Shown one piece after another: positions 1 to 6,054 of a stretch of 9,721 bases of DNA. Below the pieces are notes generated by a model that made no database searches, was not told the origin of the DNA, and saw nothing but the letters and a program-made list of their open reading frames with translations. Position 1 is the first letter of the stretch. Every line of letters begins with the position of its first letter. The stretch comes from Betaproteobacteria bacterium (lineage in GTDB: Bacteria; Pseudomonadota; Gammaproteobacteria; Burkholderiales; Burkholderiaceae_C), in contig RFSP01000052.1 in assembly GCA_009923895.1 (NCBI GenBank), positions 1 through 9,721 on the forward strand. Reading direction: 5' to 3'. The position numbers and the translations under genes are program-made.

Positions 1-282
1 TCAGCGTTGCGCGCGGCCAAGGTGCCGGTGGGGCGCGTCTACAACGCGCGCGACATCGCCCAAGACCCGCACTTTCGCGCCCGCGACATGCTGCTGAGCC
101 AGACCACCCGCGATGGGTATACCGTGGAGGTGCCCGGGGTGGTCCCCAAGCTGATGGGCACCCCGGGGGGCGTGCGTGTGTCTGCACCGGGCTTGGGTGA
201 CGACACCGACGCGGTTTTGCGAGAACTGGGCTTGTCCAATGACGACATCGCCGCCTTGCGCGCGAAGAAGGTCGTGGCGTGA
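1..282 (+). CDS. CaiB/BaiF family CoA-transferase, C-terminal fragment
   Basis: The frame is open from the first base of the window and ends with TGA at 280-282, so only the last 93 residues are present. They read like the C-terminal end of class III (CaiB/BaiF, formyl-CoA transferase-like) CoA-transferases: an 'RVYNARDIAQDPHFRARDML' stretch, then 'VPGVVPKL', then a closing 'LGDDTDAVLRELGLSNDDIAALR' helix region in which a hydroxyacyl-CoA transferase typically ends. Family members move CoA between carboxylic acids in the cytoplasm; the catalytic Asp lies in the missing N-terminal part, so activity and substrate cannot be judged. The downstream DUF423 gene overlaps its stop by 4 bases (GTGA), suggesting co-transcription. 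The gene runs towards, and is convergent with, the LysR operon and probably has nothing to do with it. Confidence 0.85.
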   Translation, partial: SALRAAKVPVGRVYNARDIAQDPHFRARDMLLSQTTRDGYTVEVPGVVPKLMGTPGGVRVSAPGLGDDTDAVLRELGLSNDDIAALRAKKVVA

Positions 283-671
283 GCACCAGCAAGACCTTGG
301 TGGTGCTGGGCGCTTTCAACGGCGCGCTGGCGGTGGCCCTGTCGGCCTTGGCCGCTCACTTGCCGCTGATGGCTGGGGCCTCCGCGCAAGGGGTGGCCAG
401 CGCCTTGGAGATGCATCGCTTTCACGCCCTGGGCCTGGTGGCCGCCGGCGTCGTCGCGCAGGTGTGGCCTCAGGTGCGAGGCGTCGCTTGGGCCGGCGCC
501 TTCATGGTTTTGGGGATCCTGCTTTTTTGCGTCAATCTGTACGCACGGGCCTGGTGGGGCTTTGATGCCCTGCGCACATTCGTGCCTTGGGGTGGCACGG
601 CCTTCATCGTGGGGTGGGGCGTGTTGGCCTTGGGGGTCGCCACCAGCGTGACCCGGTCTCGGCCCGCCTAG
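279..671 (+). CDS. DUF423 family small integral membrane protein
   Basis: A 130-residue hydrophobic protein of the DUF423 (YgdD-like) family, whose function is unknown. Visible family features are 'GAFNGALAVALSALAAHLP' near residues 11-29 (the family's GAFGAHxL-like start), 'HRFHALGL' at 46-53, 'GILLFCVNLYARA' at 79-91 and 'FVPWGGTAFIVGWGVLA' at 101-117, the counterpart of the usual TPxGGxxFxxGW block. Four membrane segments are likely, roughly residues 5-27, 48-64, 68-89 and 102-124. The length fits the family (about 120-130). The start is the GTG at 279, which overlaps the previous stop (GTGA), with a weak AGAAGG seven bases upstream. Only 7 bases separate its stop from the end of the convergent LysR gene, and no hairpin terminator is visible between them. 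Identity as DUF423 is fairly sure; no function is proposed. Confidence 0.85.
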   Translation: MSTSKTLVVLGAFNGALAVALSALAAHLPLMAGASAQGVASALEMHRFHALGLVAAGVVAQVWPQVRGVAWAGAFMVLGILLFCVNLYARAWWGFDALRTFVPWGGTAFIVGWGVLALGVATSVTRSRPA

Positions 672-678
672 AGCCTGT

Positions 679-1653
679 TCAGGGGACGATTTCGATAGAG
701 GGGGCCAAGCCCGGTGCCAACTTGCGCAGCGCCGGCACCAACACTTGCTGTGCGGCCTCGCGAGCAGCTGCAAAGGCCGCCTCGAAGAGTTTTTCTTGTT
801 CACCTTGGCGACCCACGAGGTACAGGCTGCGCCCTGCGCTGACCCCAGAGATCAAACCTGCATGCACCCCTGCGGCATGCTGACTGCCTTGTAGCAAACA
901 AGTCGGTGTGGTCAAGGCCCAACCCAAGCCGGCGGCCACCATGGCGACCAGAGTGTCTGCTGTGTCCACCTCCAAACGAGGCGCCACTCGAAGGTCCAAA
1001 CGCCGCAACAAGGTGTCCACCTGCGCACCCAAATGTGACTTGGCGTTGAACCGGATCATCGGCGTACTGGCAGCCAACCTCTGCAGGGCCTGCCGGCTGA
1101 AGCCGCGCAAGCGTGGACCTACCGGGGTCAACACGACGAAGGGCTCGCTATAGATCTGACGTGCCACGGGTCCATCCGTGCCGTGCAAGCCTTGAAGCGA
1201 ATCGGTCGTGATGACAATGTCGAGTTCACGTGCCAACAGTTGTTCGCCTTGGTAAGGGGTCAGACCCGACCGTACCGCCATGCGCACCGTACGGTCCAGC
1301 ATTCGCTTGATGAAATGCGGACCACAAGTGGCCGCAAAGGAGTCCACCAAGCCGATGGTCACCTCAGGTGCAATCCCCAAGCTGGCTTCCAGGACCTCAG
1401 AGCGAATCTGCGCACTGTCTCGCAACAGCACCCGGCCACGATTGAACAAAGTCAGGGCTGCGGGTGTCAATTTCAGCGGTCGGTGCTGACGGTCGAACAA
1501 CACTACCCCCAGCATATCCTCCAATTGCCTGACCGCTTGCGACACGGCAGACTGCGTGGTCCCCAAACGCAAGGCAGCAGCCGACATGCTGCGCTCTTCT
1601 GCTGTGGTGACAAACATCTGCAACTGCTGCAGATCCAACGCTTTGTGTCGCAT
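679..1653 (-). CDS. LysR-type transcriptional regulator
   Basis: A 324-residue LysR-type regulator. The N-terminal winged helix-turn-helix covers about residues 7-66: 'LQQLQMFVTTAEERSMSAAA', then the recognition helix region 'GTTQSAVSQAVRQLE' (31-45), then 'LFDRQHRPLKLTPAA'. The rest (about 95-300) is the periplasmic-binding-like effector domain, including 'LLARELDIVITT' and 'MVAAGLGWALTTP', which are typical of the family. The frame stays open upstream to 1929, but the extra residues are antisense-coded over the dipeptidase gene and precede the conserved domain, so the ATG at 1653 is chosen; it gives the usual family length. There is no good Shine-Dalgarno in front of it. It starts 25 bases after the stop of the M19 gene and is the last gene of the minus-strand operon. 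It probably controls that operon and the divergent one through the palindrome at 3561-3585; effector unknown. Confidence 0.93.
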   Translation of the reverse strand: MRHKALDLQQLQMFVTTAEERSMSAAALRLGTTQSAVSQAVRQLEDMLGVVLFDRQHRPLKLTPAALTLFNRGRVLLRDSAQIRSEVLEASLGIAPEVTIGLVDSFAATCGPHFIKRMLDRTVRMAVRSGLTPYQGEQLLARELDIVITTDSLQGLHGTDGPVARQIYSEPFVVLTPVGPRLRGFSRQALQRLAASTPMIRFNAKSHLGAQVDTLLRRLDLRVAPRLEVDTADTLVAMVAAGLGWALTTPTCLLQGSQHAAGVHAGLISGVSAGRSLYLVGRQGEQEKLFEAAFAAAREAAQQVLVPALRKLAPGLAPSIEIVP

Positions 1654-1678
1654 GGCAACGTACCGATAGGCTGCAGTC

Positions 1679-2659
1679 TCAGTCGATGCTTTCACCCAAG
1701 AATCGAAGCCAATTTTCTCCGAGGACCGCTCGGATGCGGCCTTCCTTCCAGCCTTTACGTTGCATCGCCTCGGTGAGCCGAGGGTAGTCGGCCAAGGTTT
1801 CCATGCCTTGAACAAACGGGGCACGCCCTCGGCCCGGGTTGGCCCGTCTTGCGTAGCCCTTGTCATGGCGCAACCAATCAAAGAATGCTTCGTCATGACC
1901 TTGGGTGAAATCGGTCCCAATACCCACATGAGCCTCGCCGCACACTTGAATCATGTATTCAAAGAGATCGACACAATCATCCAAGGTCGTTGCAGCCCCA
2001 GTCTTCATAAAAGGGGGGTAGGTGGCCACACCCACGAAACCGCCGCGATCCACGATTTCCTTGAGTTGATCATCGGTTTTGTTTCTCGGATGATTGAAAG
2101 CCCCGAAAGGGGCCACGTGGGTGTAAGCGCATGGCCGCTTGGAGTAGGCAATGGCTTCTGAGGAGGTCTTGGGCCCCACGTGAGACAAGTCCACCAAGAT
2201 TCCCAGGCGATTCATCGCGTCGATCACTTCGCGACCGAAACCCGACAAGCCACCATCGCGGTCTTCCCAGCAGCCTGAGCCCACCAAATTTTGTGTGTTG
2301 TAGGTCAGCTGGATGACACTCAAACCCATGTCTTTGTACAAGGGAAGGAAATCCACGCGATCTTCAAGGCCCGAGGTGTTTTGCCATCCCAACAAAATGC
2401 CCACCTTGCCCAAGGCTTTGGCGCGACGAATGTCCGATGAGCTGCGCACCTGCATGATGAGATCGGCGTGGTCCACAAAGGCTTGCTTCCAGCGAGCCAT
2501 ATTGATCATCGTGTCGCGCGCGCCCTCCCACACCGAGCACGTGCAATTGGCAGCCGTCAATCCCCCTCGGTGCATGGCCTCAAACACATCTCGGCTCCAT
2601 TTGGAGACCACCAGACCGTCAATCACGATGGCTGAAGAATGCAAAGACTCAGATGACAT
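1679..2659 (-). CDS. Peptidase M19 (membrane dipeptidase) family protein with altered zinc site
   Basis: A 326-residue protein of the amidohydrolase-fold M19 (renal/membrane dipeptidase) family. It has no signal peptide or membrane segment and should be cytoplasmic. Conserved blocks: 'LVDLSHVGPKT' with His160, 'YTHVAPFGAFNHPRNKTDDQL' with His181 and Arg192, 'VGIGTDFTQG' with Asp250, and the C-terminal 'VLGENWLRFL'. Two hallmark elements are changed: the HxD zinc motif expected in 'DGHND' reads 'DGLVV' (residues 14-18), and the bridging Glu expected in 'GIEGG' is Gln93 in 'GWQNTS'. One metal site is therefore probably absent, and ordinary dipeptidase activity is doubtful. From memory, M19-like proteins near dimethylglycine/sarcosine catabolic genes in pseudomonads have a similar 'INGL...'/'FQN' pattern, which would fit the sox genes here. 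The start is firm: AAGGAG (2666-2671) lies six bases before the ATG. It is second in the operon, 23 bases after the hydrolase gene. Confidence 0.88.
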   Translation of the reverse strand: MSSESLHSSAIVIDGLVVSKWSRDVFEAMHRGGLTAANCTCSVWEGARDTMINMARWKQAFVDHADLIMQVRSSSDIRRAKALGKVGILLGWQNTSGLEDRVDFLPLYKDMGLSVIQLTYNTQNLVGSGCWEDRDGGLSGFGREVIDAMNRLGILVDLSHVGPKTSSEAIAYSKRPCAYTHVAPFGAFNHPRNKTDDQLKEIVDRGGFVGVATYPPFMKTGAATTLDDCVDLFEYMIQVCGEAHVGIGTDFTQGHDEAFFDWLRHDKGYARRANPGRGRAPFVQGMETLADYPRLTEAMQRKGWKEGRIRAVLGENWLRFLGESID

Positions 2660-2665
2660 TCATCA

Positions 2666-2671
2666 CTCCTT
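2666..2671 (-). promoter_or_regulatory. Ribosome binding site of the M19-family gene
   Basis: On the minus strand the sequence is AAGGAG followed by six bases and ATG at 2659. It lies in the 23-base gap after the hydrolase stop and fixes the start of the M19 protein. Confidence 0.8.
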
Positions 2672-2682
2672 GGGGTCAATCA

Positions 2683-3468
2683 TCATGCAAGAAATTGAAG
2701 AACTTCTGCGAGAAATTCAGAGGTCCGCGACTCAGCAAACATATGCCCACCTCCATCAAGAACCACCAAGCGTGCGCCCGGTATGTGTCGAGCAGCCTCT
2801 TGCGCAAACCAAACGGGCATGATGAGGTCATCTTTGGCGCCGATCACCAGCGAAGGGCATGCAATTCGCGGGTAATGCGGCCTCGCGTCAAAAGCCAAAA
2901 TCGCTTCCAGCCGAGCCGCGATGCCTTGTGCATCTTGTGGGTGGTCTAAGGCCTTCTTCGCCAACATCGCCAACTGGTCGAAATGCTCACGGCGGTAATC
3001 AGGCGAGTACAAAAGCAGAGAATTGAACTCAAAGTAACGATCGGCTGGCAACGACCTCGCTGCCGCTTGCCGTAGCCTTTGCAACAACTGGAAATCTGGT
3101 GAGCCATGCGTCCATGGTGCCGCCAACACAAGGCGCGAGACTCGGACGGGACACCGGGTTGCCAAGGCGGTCGCCATGCCGGTGCCTGTAGACAAGCCAA
3201 CGAGGTGGGCTTGGGGCCACCCCACCTCATCCATCAAGCCCTCAATGTCGGTAGACAGCTCCTCGATGGGCTCACCCTGTGGCGCTGGAGCGCTGCGACC
3301 GGTTCCACGCTGGTCATAGGTGAGGACCGAAAAGTGTTGGGCCAGCCCGCGGATCAACTCCGCCCGCGCTTGCGGTCCTGTCCCCTGCCCCGCACTCAGC
3401 ACAAGTGGATGCCCCTGGCCCAAGACCTCATAGTAAATCTGATGCTTCCCAATTCTCGCCAACGGCAT
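2683..3468 (-). CDS. Alpha/beta hydrolase
   Basis: A 261-residue soluble alpha/beta-hydrolase, resembling the 3-oxoadipate enol-lactonase/RutD-like branch in length and layout. The full catalytic triad is visible: the nucleophile Ser93 in 'VGLSTGTGMA' (GxSxG), the acid Asp214 in 'GAKDDLIMP', and His242 in 'DGGGHMFAES'. Upstream are the strand-turn 'LVLSAGQGTGP' (23-32), part of the oxyanion region, and 'VLTYDQRGTGRS' (48-59). A cap of about 60 residues (130-195) carries the likely specificity. It should hydrolyse an ester, lactone, thioester or amide in the cytoplasm; the substrate cannot be read from sequence. Start choice: GGAGGG (3475-3480, minus strand) sits six bases before the ATG at 3468. 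It is the promoter-proximal gene of the minus operon, divergent from the tctC-like gene. Confidence 0.92.
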   Translation of the reverse strand: MPLARIGKHQIYYEVLGQGHPLVLSAGQGTGPQARAELIRGLAQHFSVLTYDQRGTGRSAPAPQGEPIEELSTDIEGLMDEVGWPQAHLVGLSTGTGMATALATRCPVRVSRLVLAAPWTHGSPDFQLLQRLRQAAARSLPADRYFEFNSLLLYSPDYRREHFDQLAMLAKKALDHPQDAQGIAARLEAILAFDARPHYPRIACPSLVIGAKDDLIMPVWFAQEAARHIPGARLVVLDGGGHMFAESRTSEFLAEVLQFLA

Positions 3469-3474
3469 CTATTG

Positions 3475-3480
3475 CCCTCC
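3475..3480 (-). promoter_or_regulatory. Ribosome binding site of the alpha/beta hydrolase gene
   Basis: Minus-strand GGAGGG, six bases before the ATG at 3468; supports that start. Confidence 0.8.
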
Positions 3481-3560
3481 ACCAGGATCCAGCGCCGAAT
3501 GATGAACTGTCTAAAGGAGAAAAACCATGCCTGCAGACACATCATCAAGGGTCGAATCAA

Positions 3561-3585
3561 TTATTATTAGTTTTTCTAATAGTAA
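3561..3585. promoter_or_regulatory. Palindrome, probable LysR-type regulator binding site
   Basis: The left arm is TTATTATTAG (3561-3570), the spacer is TTTTT, and the right arm is CTAATAGTAA (3576-3585). The arms are inverted repeats with one mismatch in ten. The inner part, ATTAG-N5-CTAAT, is an exact dyad and contains the T-N11-A LysR box (3567-3579). Its place between two divergent operons, one of which encodes a LysR-type protein, supports an operator role. A small RNA hairpin is an alternative, but no T-tract follows the right arm, so a terminator is unlikely. Confidence 0.6.
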
Positions 3586-3628
3586 ACCCGCACGGCCCAA
3601 AGGTCCTCAATCCAGACCTAATATGCCG

Positions 3629-3634
3629 TTTAAT
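3629..3634 (+). promoter_or_regulatory. Possible -10 element of the tctC-mmgE-sox operon
   Basis: TTTAAT matches five of six bases of TATAAT. No convincing -35 hexamer lies 16-18 bases upstream. The case rests mainly on its distance of about 55-60 bases from the LysR-type palindrome, and on leaving an ordinary 5' leader before the ATG at 3683. Confidence 0.3.
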
Positions 3635-3670
3635 CAGGCGCAAAGCATCGATTTGAGTCCTCAGCGTTCA

Positions 3671-3676
3671 AGGGAG
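3671..3676 (+). promoter_or_regulatory. Ribosome binding site of the Bug/TctC gene
   Basis: AGGGAG six bases before the ATG at 3683. It supports the start that places the signal peptide at the protein N-terminus. Confidence 0.7.
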
Positions 3677-3682
3677 AACACC

Positions 3683-4657
3683 ATGAATTTGCCTTCAAGA
3701 GTTTCCCAGCTGTTTGTCGCGATGGCTGTTGTCTGGGCCTTCGCAGCGGCCCATGCGCAAAGTTACCCACAACGCACCGTCACCTTGGTGGTTCCCTTCG
3801 CGGTAGGAAGTTCCACCGACATCATGACCCGGTTGGTCGCCAAAGGTCTGAACGAACGGCTGAAGACCACGCACTTCATCGTTGACAACAAGGCGGGCGC
3901 CAACGGCGTGATTGGCAGCGACTACGTGGCCAAAGCCAAGCCAGATGGATATACCCTCTTGGTGGGCACGGGCACCACTCACACCCAGGCACCTTGGATG
4001 ATGAAGCAGATGCCCTATGACCCGATGAAGGACTTCGAGCCCATTGCAGGTATTGGCGGTGTCCCTCTGATGGTTGTGGTGGGCAAGGATTCACCCATCA
4101 AGTCCATCGATGACTTGCGCAAGACCGTCGGGGCCAATCCCGGCAAGTTCGCCTACGGTACGGCCTTTGGGGCGGCTACCGTTTGCAGTGAGAATTTGAA
4201 ACGTGGGCTGAATATCGATCTGGTACAGATCCCCTACAAGAGCAGTCCTCAGGCCATCACCGACTTGATGGGCGGGCGCATCGCCATGATGTGCACCGAT
4301 GCCAACACGGCCATGGGTCCGATCCGCAACAACCAGGTGCGTGCTCTGGCAGTGACAACCAGCAAGCGCAATGCCCAATTGCCCGATCTCCCGGCATTGG
4401 TCGAGATCCTGCCCAATTTTCCGGAAATGCGCTCTTGGGTGGGCGTCTTTGCCCCCAAGGGCACGCCCAACGAAGTGGTGCAGCTCCTGGCCCCAGCCAT
4501 CCTGGCGGTGACCGAGTCTGCTGAGGTGCTGCGGGTTTTGACGCCCAATGGCTTTGAAAGATTGACGGCCAGCGGCCCTGCGCTGTCCTCATTCGTTCAG
4601 TCGGAGTTGATCAAATGGGAAAAACTCATCGAGCAAGCTGGCATTCAGCGTGAATGA
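3683..4657 (+). CDS. Bug/TctC family periplasmic substrate-binding protein
   Basis: A 324-residue tripartite tricarboxylate transporter-type binding protein (Bug family). A signal peptide is evident: a short charged start, a hydrophobic stretch at about residues 10-22, and an 'AHA' cleavage site after residue 25; the mature protein starts at 'QSYPQ'. Family blocks follow in order: 'VTLVVPFAVGSSTD' (33-46), 'VDNKAGANGVIGSDYVAKAKPDGYTLL' (67-93) and 'YDPMKDFEPI' (112-121). It should bind an organic acid or amino-acid-like ligand in the periplasm. No tctA/tctB permease genes are in the window. The frame is open upstream to an ATG at 3527, which also has a strong ribosome-binding site, but that start would bury the signal peptide behind 52 residues; 3683 is preferred. 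It is the first gene of the plus operon, and its stop overlaps the next start (ATGA, 4654-4657). Confidence 0.92.
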   Translation: MNLPSRVSQLFVAMAVVWAFAAAHAQSYPQRTVTLVVPFAVGSSTDIMTRLVAKGLNERLKTTHFIVDNKAGANGVIGSDYVAKAKPDGYTLLVGTGTTHTQAPWMMKQMPYDPMKDFEPIAGIGGVPLMVVVGKDSPIKSIDDLRKTVGANPGKFAYGTAFGAATVCSENLKRGLNIDLVQIPYKSSPQAITDLMGGRIAMMCTDANTAMGPIRNNQVRALAVTTSKRNAQLPDLPALVEILPNFPEMRSWVGVFAPKGTPNEVVQLLAPAILAVTESAEVLRVLTPNGFERLTASGPALSSFVQSELIKWEKLIEQAGIQRE

Positions 4658-6054
4658 ACGTCCAAAAGAGTTCAATGGGTTTCACGCAAGCGCTGGCGCA
4701 ATGGGCTGCCACAGCAACGCGGTCTTGGTCTGATCCAGCCAAGAGCGCAGCAGAACGCGGAATTGTCGACACCGTGGCTTGCATGGTGGCTGGGGCAGGC
4801 GACGCAGCTGTTGAGCGTGTGTCGAAGGGTCTTCAACATTGGGGTGGCTCAGGCCATGCCAGTGCCATTGGTCTCGATCAAGGCATGGATGCCCCATGGG
4901 CTGCCATGATCAACGGCACCGCGGCCCACGCCCTGGACTACGACGATGTTTTGGATCCCGCCGCCTCCCACGTGAGTGCGGTGCTGGTTCCGGCGCTTTT
5001 GGCCTTGGCCGAGGAAACAGGCGCCAGCGGCTCTGACGTGGTGGACGCCTACATCGTGGGCGTTGAGGTCCAAGAGTGTTTGGCCGAATCGGTCAATATG
5101 GCGCACTACACGCGAGGCTGGCACACGACGCTGACCTTGGGCGCACCTTCAGCCGCAGCGGCATGCGCACGCCTGCTCGGCCTGGATGCTCAACAAATGC
5201 TATTTGCCATGAGCTTGGCCACCAGCATGTCCGCCGGATTCAAGCGGCAATTTGGTACCCAAGCCAAGCCATTCCACGCCGGTTTGGGAGCCAAAAACGG
5301 CATATTGGCTGCGCGCATGGCTGCCGCAGGGCTCACGGCGGACCCGTCGCCGTTTGAAGGGGATCGCGGCTTTATGGATTTGATGGTCGGCGCACAGGCT
5401 CAAGGCTTCGGTCCTGAAATTGCTCGGCTTCAAGGGCCTACGGCCATCGTCTCTCCCGGAGTTTGGCTCAAGAGATACCCATGCTGCGCGAGCACCCACC
5501 GTGCCGTGGACGGATTGCTGCAATTGATGGGGCAGCATAGATTGCACAGCAGGGACTTGTTGCGTGTGCAGACTTGGGTTTCCGAGGCAGCGGTGCGCAA
5601 TCTGATGTACCCTCAACCGGCAAACGAAATGCAAGCGCGCTTCAGCATGGAATATTGCTTGGCAGCCGCAGCGTCGGACGGCGATTTGACCCTGGCCACT
5701 TTCAGAGCCGCGTCCTTGAGCAGAGCGGACTTGAGGTCAGAGATGAAGAAAGTCTCCATGTGGACGGATCCAGAACAGCCGGCCGACATGCCTTCCACCG
5801 TAAAAAGTTGGGCGCGCGTCAACATCGAAACCACCGATGGTCGGCTGCTGCAGACCCGCGTCATCGACCCCAAAGGCTACCCGGCACAACCGCTTTCAGA
5901 AATTGAATTGGCCAACAAATTCAAAGACTGTGCCGCGCAGCAAAGCACCGAGATAGTCGACGCATTTCTCTCTTGGCGGCATATCGGTGACGCTCCTGAG
6001 ATACACACGCTTGCAGCAATGTTGCGTCAAGTCCAACCACGAAACAGTCATTGA
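4654..6054 (+). CDS. MmgE/PrpD family protein
   Basis: A 466-residue MmgE/PrpD-family protein. The family includes 2-methylcitrate dehydratase (PrpD), cis-aconitate decarboxylase and iminodisuccinate epimerase, and acts in the cytoplasm on polycarboxylic acids. Conserved blocks: 'GTAAHALDYDD' (88-98) followed by 'SHVSAVLVPALLALAEE' (105-121), 'GWHTTLTLGAPSAAAACARLLGL' (155-177), 'KPFHAGLGAKNGILAA' (205-220) and 'KRYPCCASTHRAVDGLL' (273-289). The C-terminal small domain is present, so it looks full length (family about 450-490). No prpB or prpC is nearby, so a methylcitrate role is unlikely; the true substrate is unknown. The start at 4654 overlaps the previous stop (ATGA) and lacks its own Shine-Dalgarno, implying translational coupling; an in-frame ATG at 4675 (residue 8), behind an AAGAG, is an alternative. 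The stop TGA is followed directly by the soxB ATG. Confidence 0.9.
   Translation: MNVQKSSMGFTQALAQWAATATRSWSDPAKSAAERGIVDTVACMVAGAGDAAVERVSKGLQHWGGSGHASAIGLDQGMDAPWAAMINGTAAHALDYDDVLDPAASHVSAVLVPALLALAEETGASGSDVVDAYIVGVEVQECLAESVNMAHYTRGWHTTLTLGAPSAAAACARLLGLDAQQMLFAMSLATSMSAGFKRQFGTQAKPFHAGLGAKNGILAARMAAAGLTADPSPFEGDRGFMDLMVGAQAQGFGPEIARLQGPTAIVSPGVWLKRYPCCASTHRAVDGLLQLMGQHRLHSRDLLRVQTWVSEAAVRNLMYPQPANEMQARFSMEYCLAAAASDGDLTLATFRAASLSRADLRSEMKKVSMWTDPEQPADMPSTVKSWARVNIETTDGRLLQTRVIDPKGYPAQPLSEIELANKFKDCAAQQSTEIVDAFLSWRHIGDAPEIHTLAAMLRQVQPRNSH

Larger units (their letters stand above)
3469..3682. promoter_or_regulatory. Divergent intergenic control region
   Basis: 214 bases separate the divergent starts of the hydrolase operon and the binding-protein operon. 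Its middle (about 3555-3590) is an AT-rich island in otherwise GC-rich DNA and contains a palindrome (annotated separately). On the plus strand TTTAAT (3629-3634) is a possible -10 element, one base off consensus, with no recognisable -35, as is common for activator-dependent LysR-type promoters. A transcript starting near 3641 would place the palindrome centre about 68 bases upstream. A second, unexplained strong ribosome-binding site with an ATG at 3527 lies inside the region. No minus-strand promoter could be picked with confidence. Confidence 0.6.

Noticed and set aside
674..683. CCTGTTCAGG palindrome at the convergent gene ends as a terminator
   Set aside because: The stem is only four base pairs with a two-base loop and no T-tract; it cannot form a credible terminator hairpin.
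39..803. A 254-residue minus-strand open frame across the CaiB and DUF423 genes
   Set aside because: It is the antisense of two recognisable genes and overlaps the LysR end; the product is compositionally biased with no family resemblance.
1654..1929. N-terminal extension of the LysR protein from an ATG at 1929
   Set aside because: The extra 92 residues overlap the M19 gene in another frame and show no LysR similarity; the helix-turn-helix starts right after the ATG at 1653.
3619..3624. TAATAT as a -10 promoter element
   Set aside because: It matches only four of six consensus bases and has no -35 at the right distance; TTTAAT at 3629 is the better candidate.
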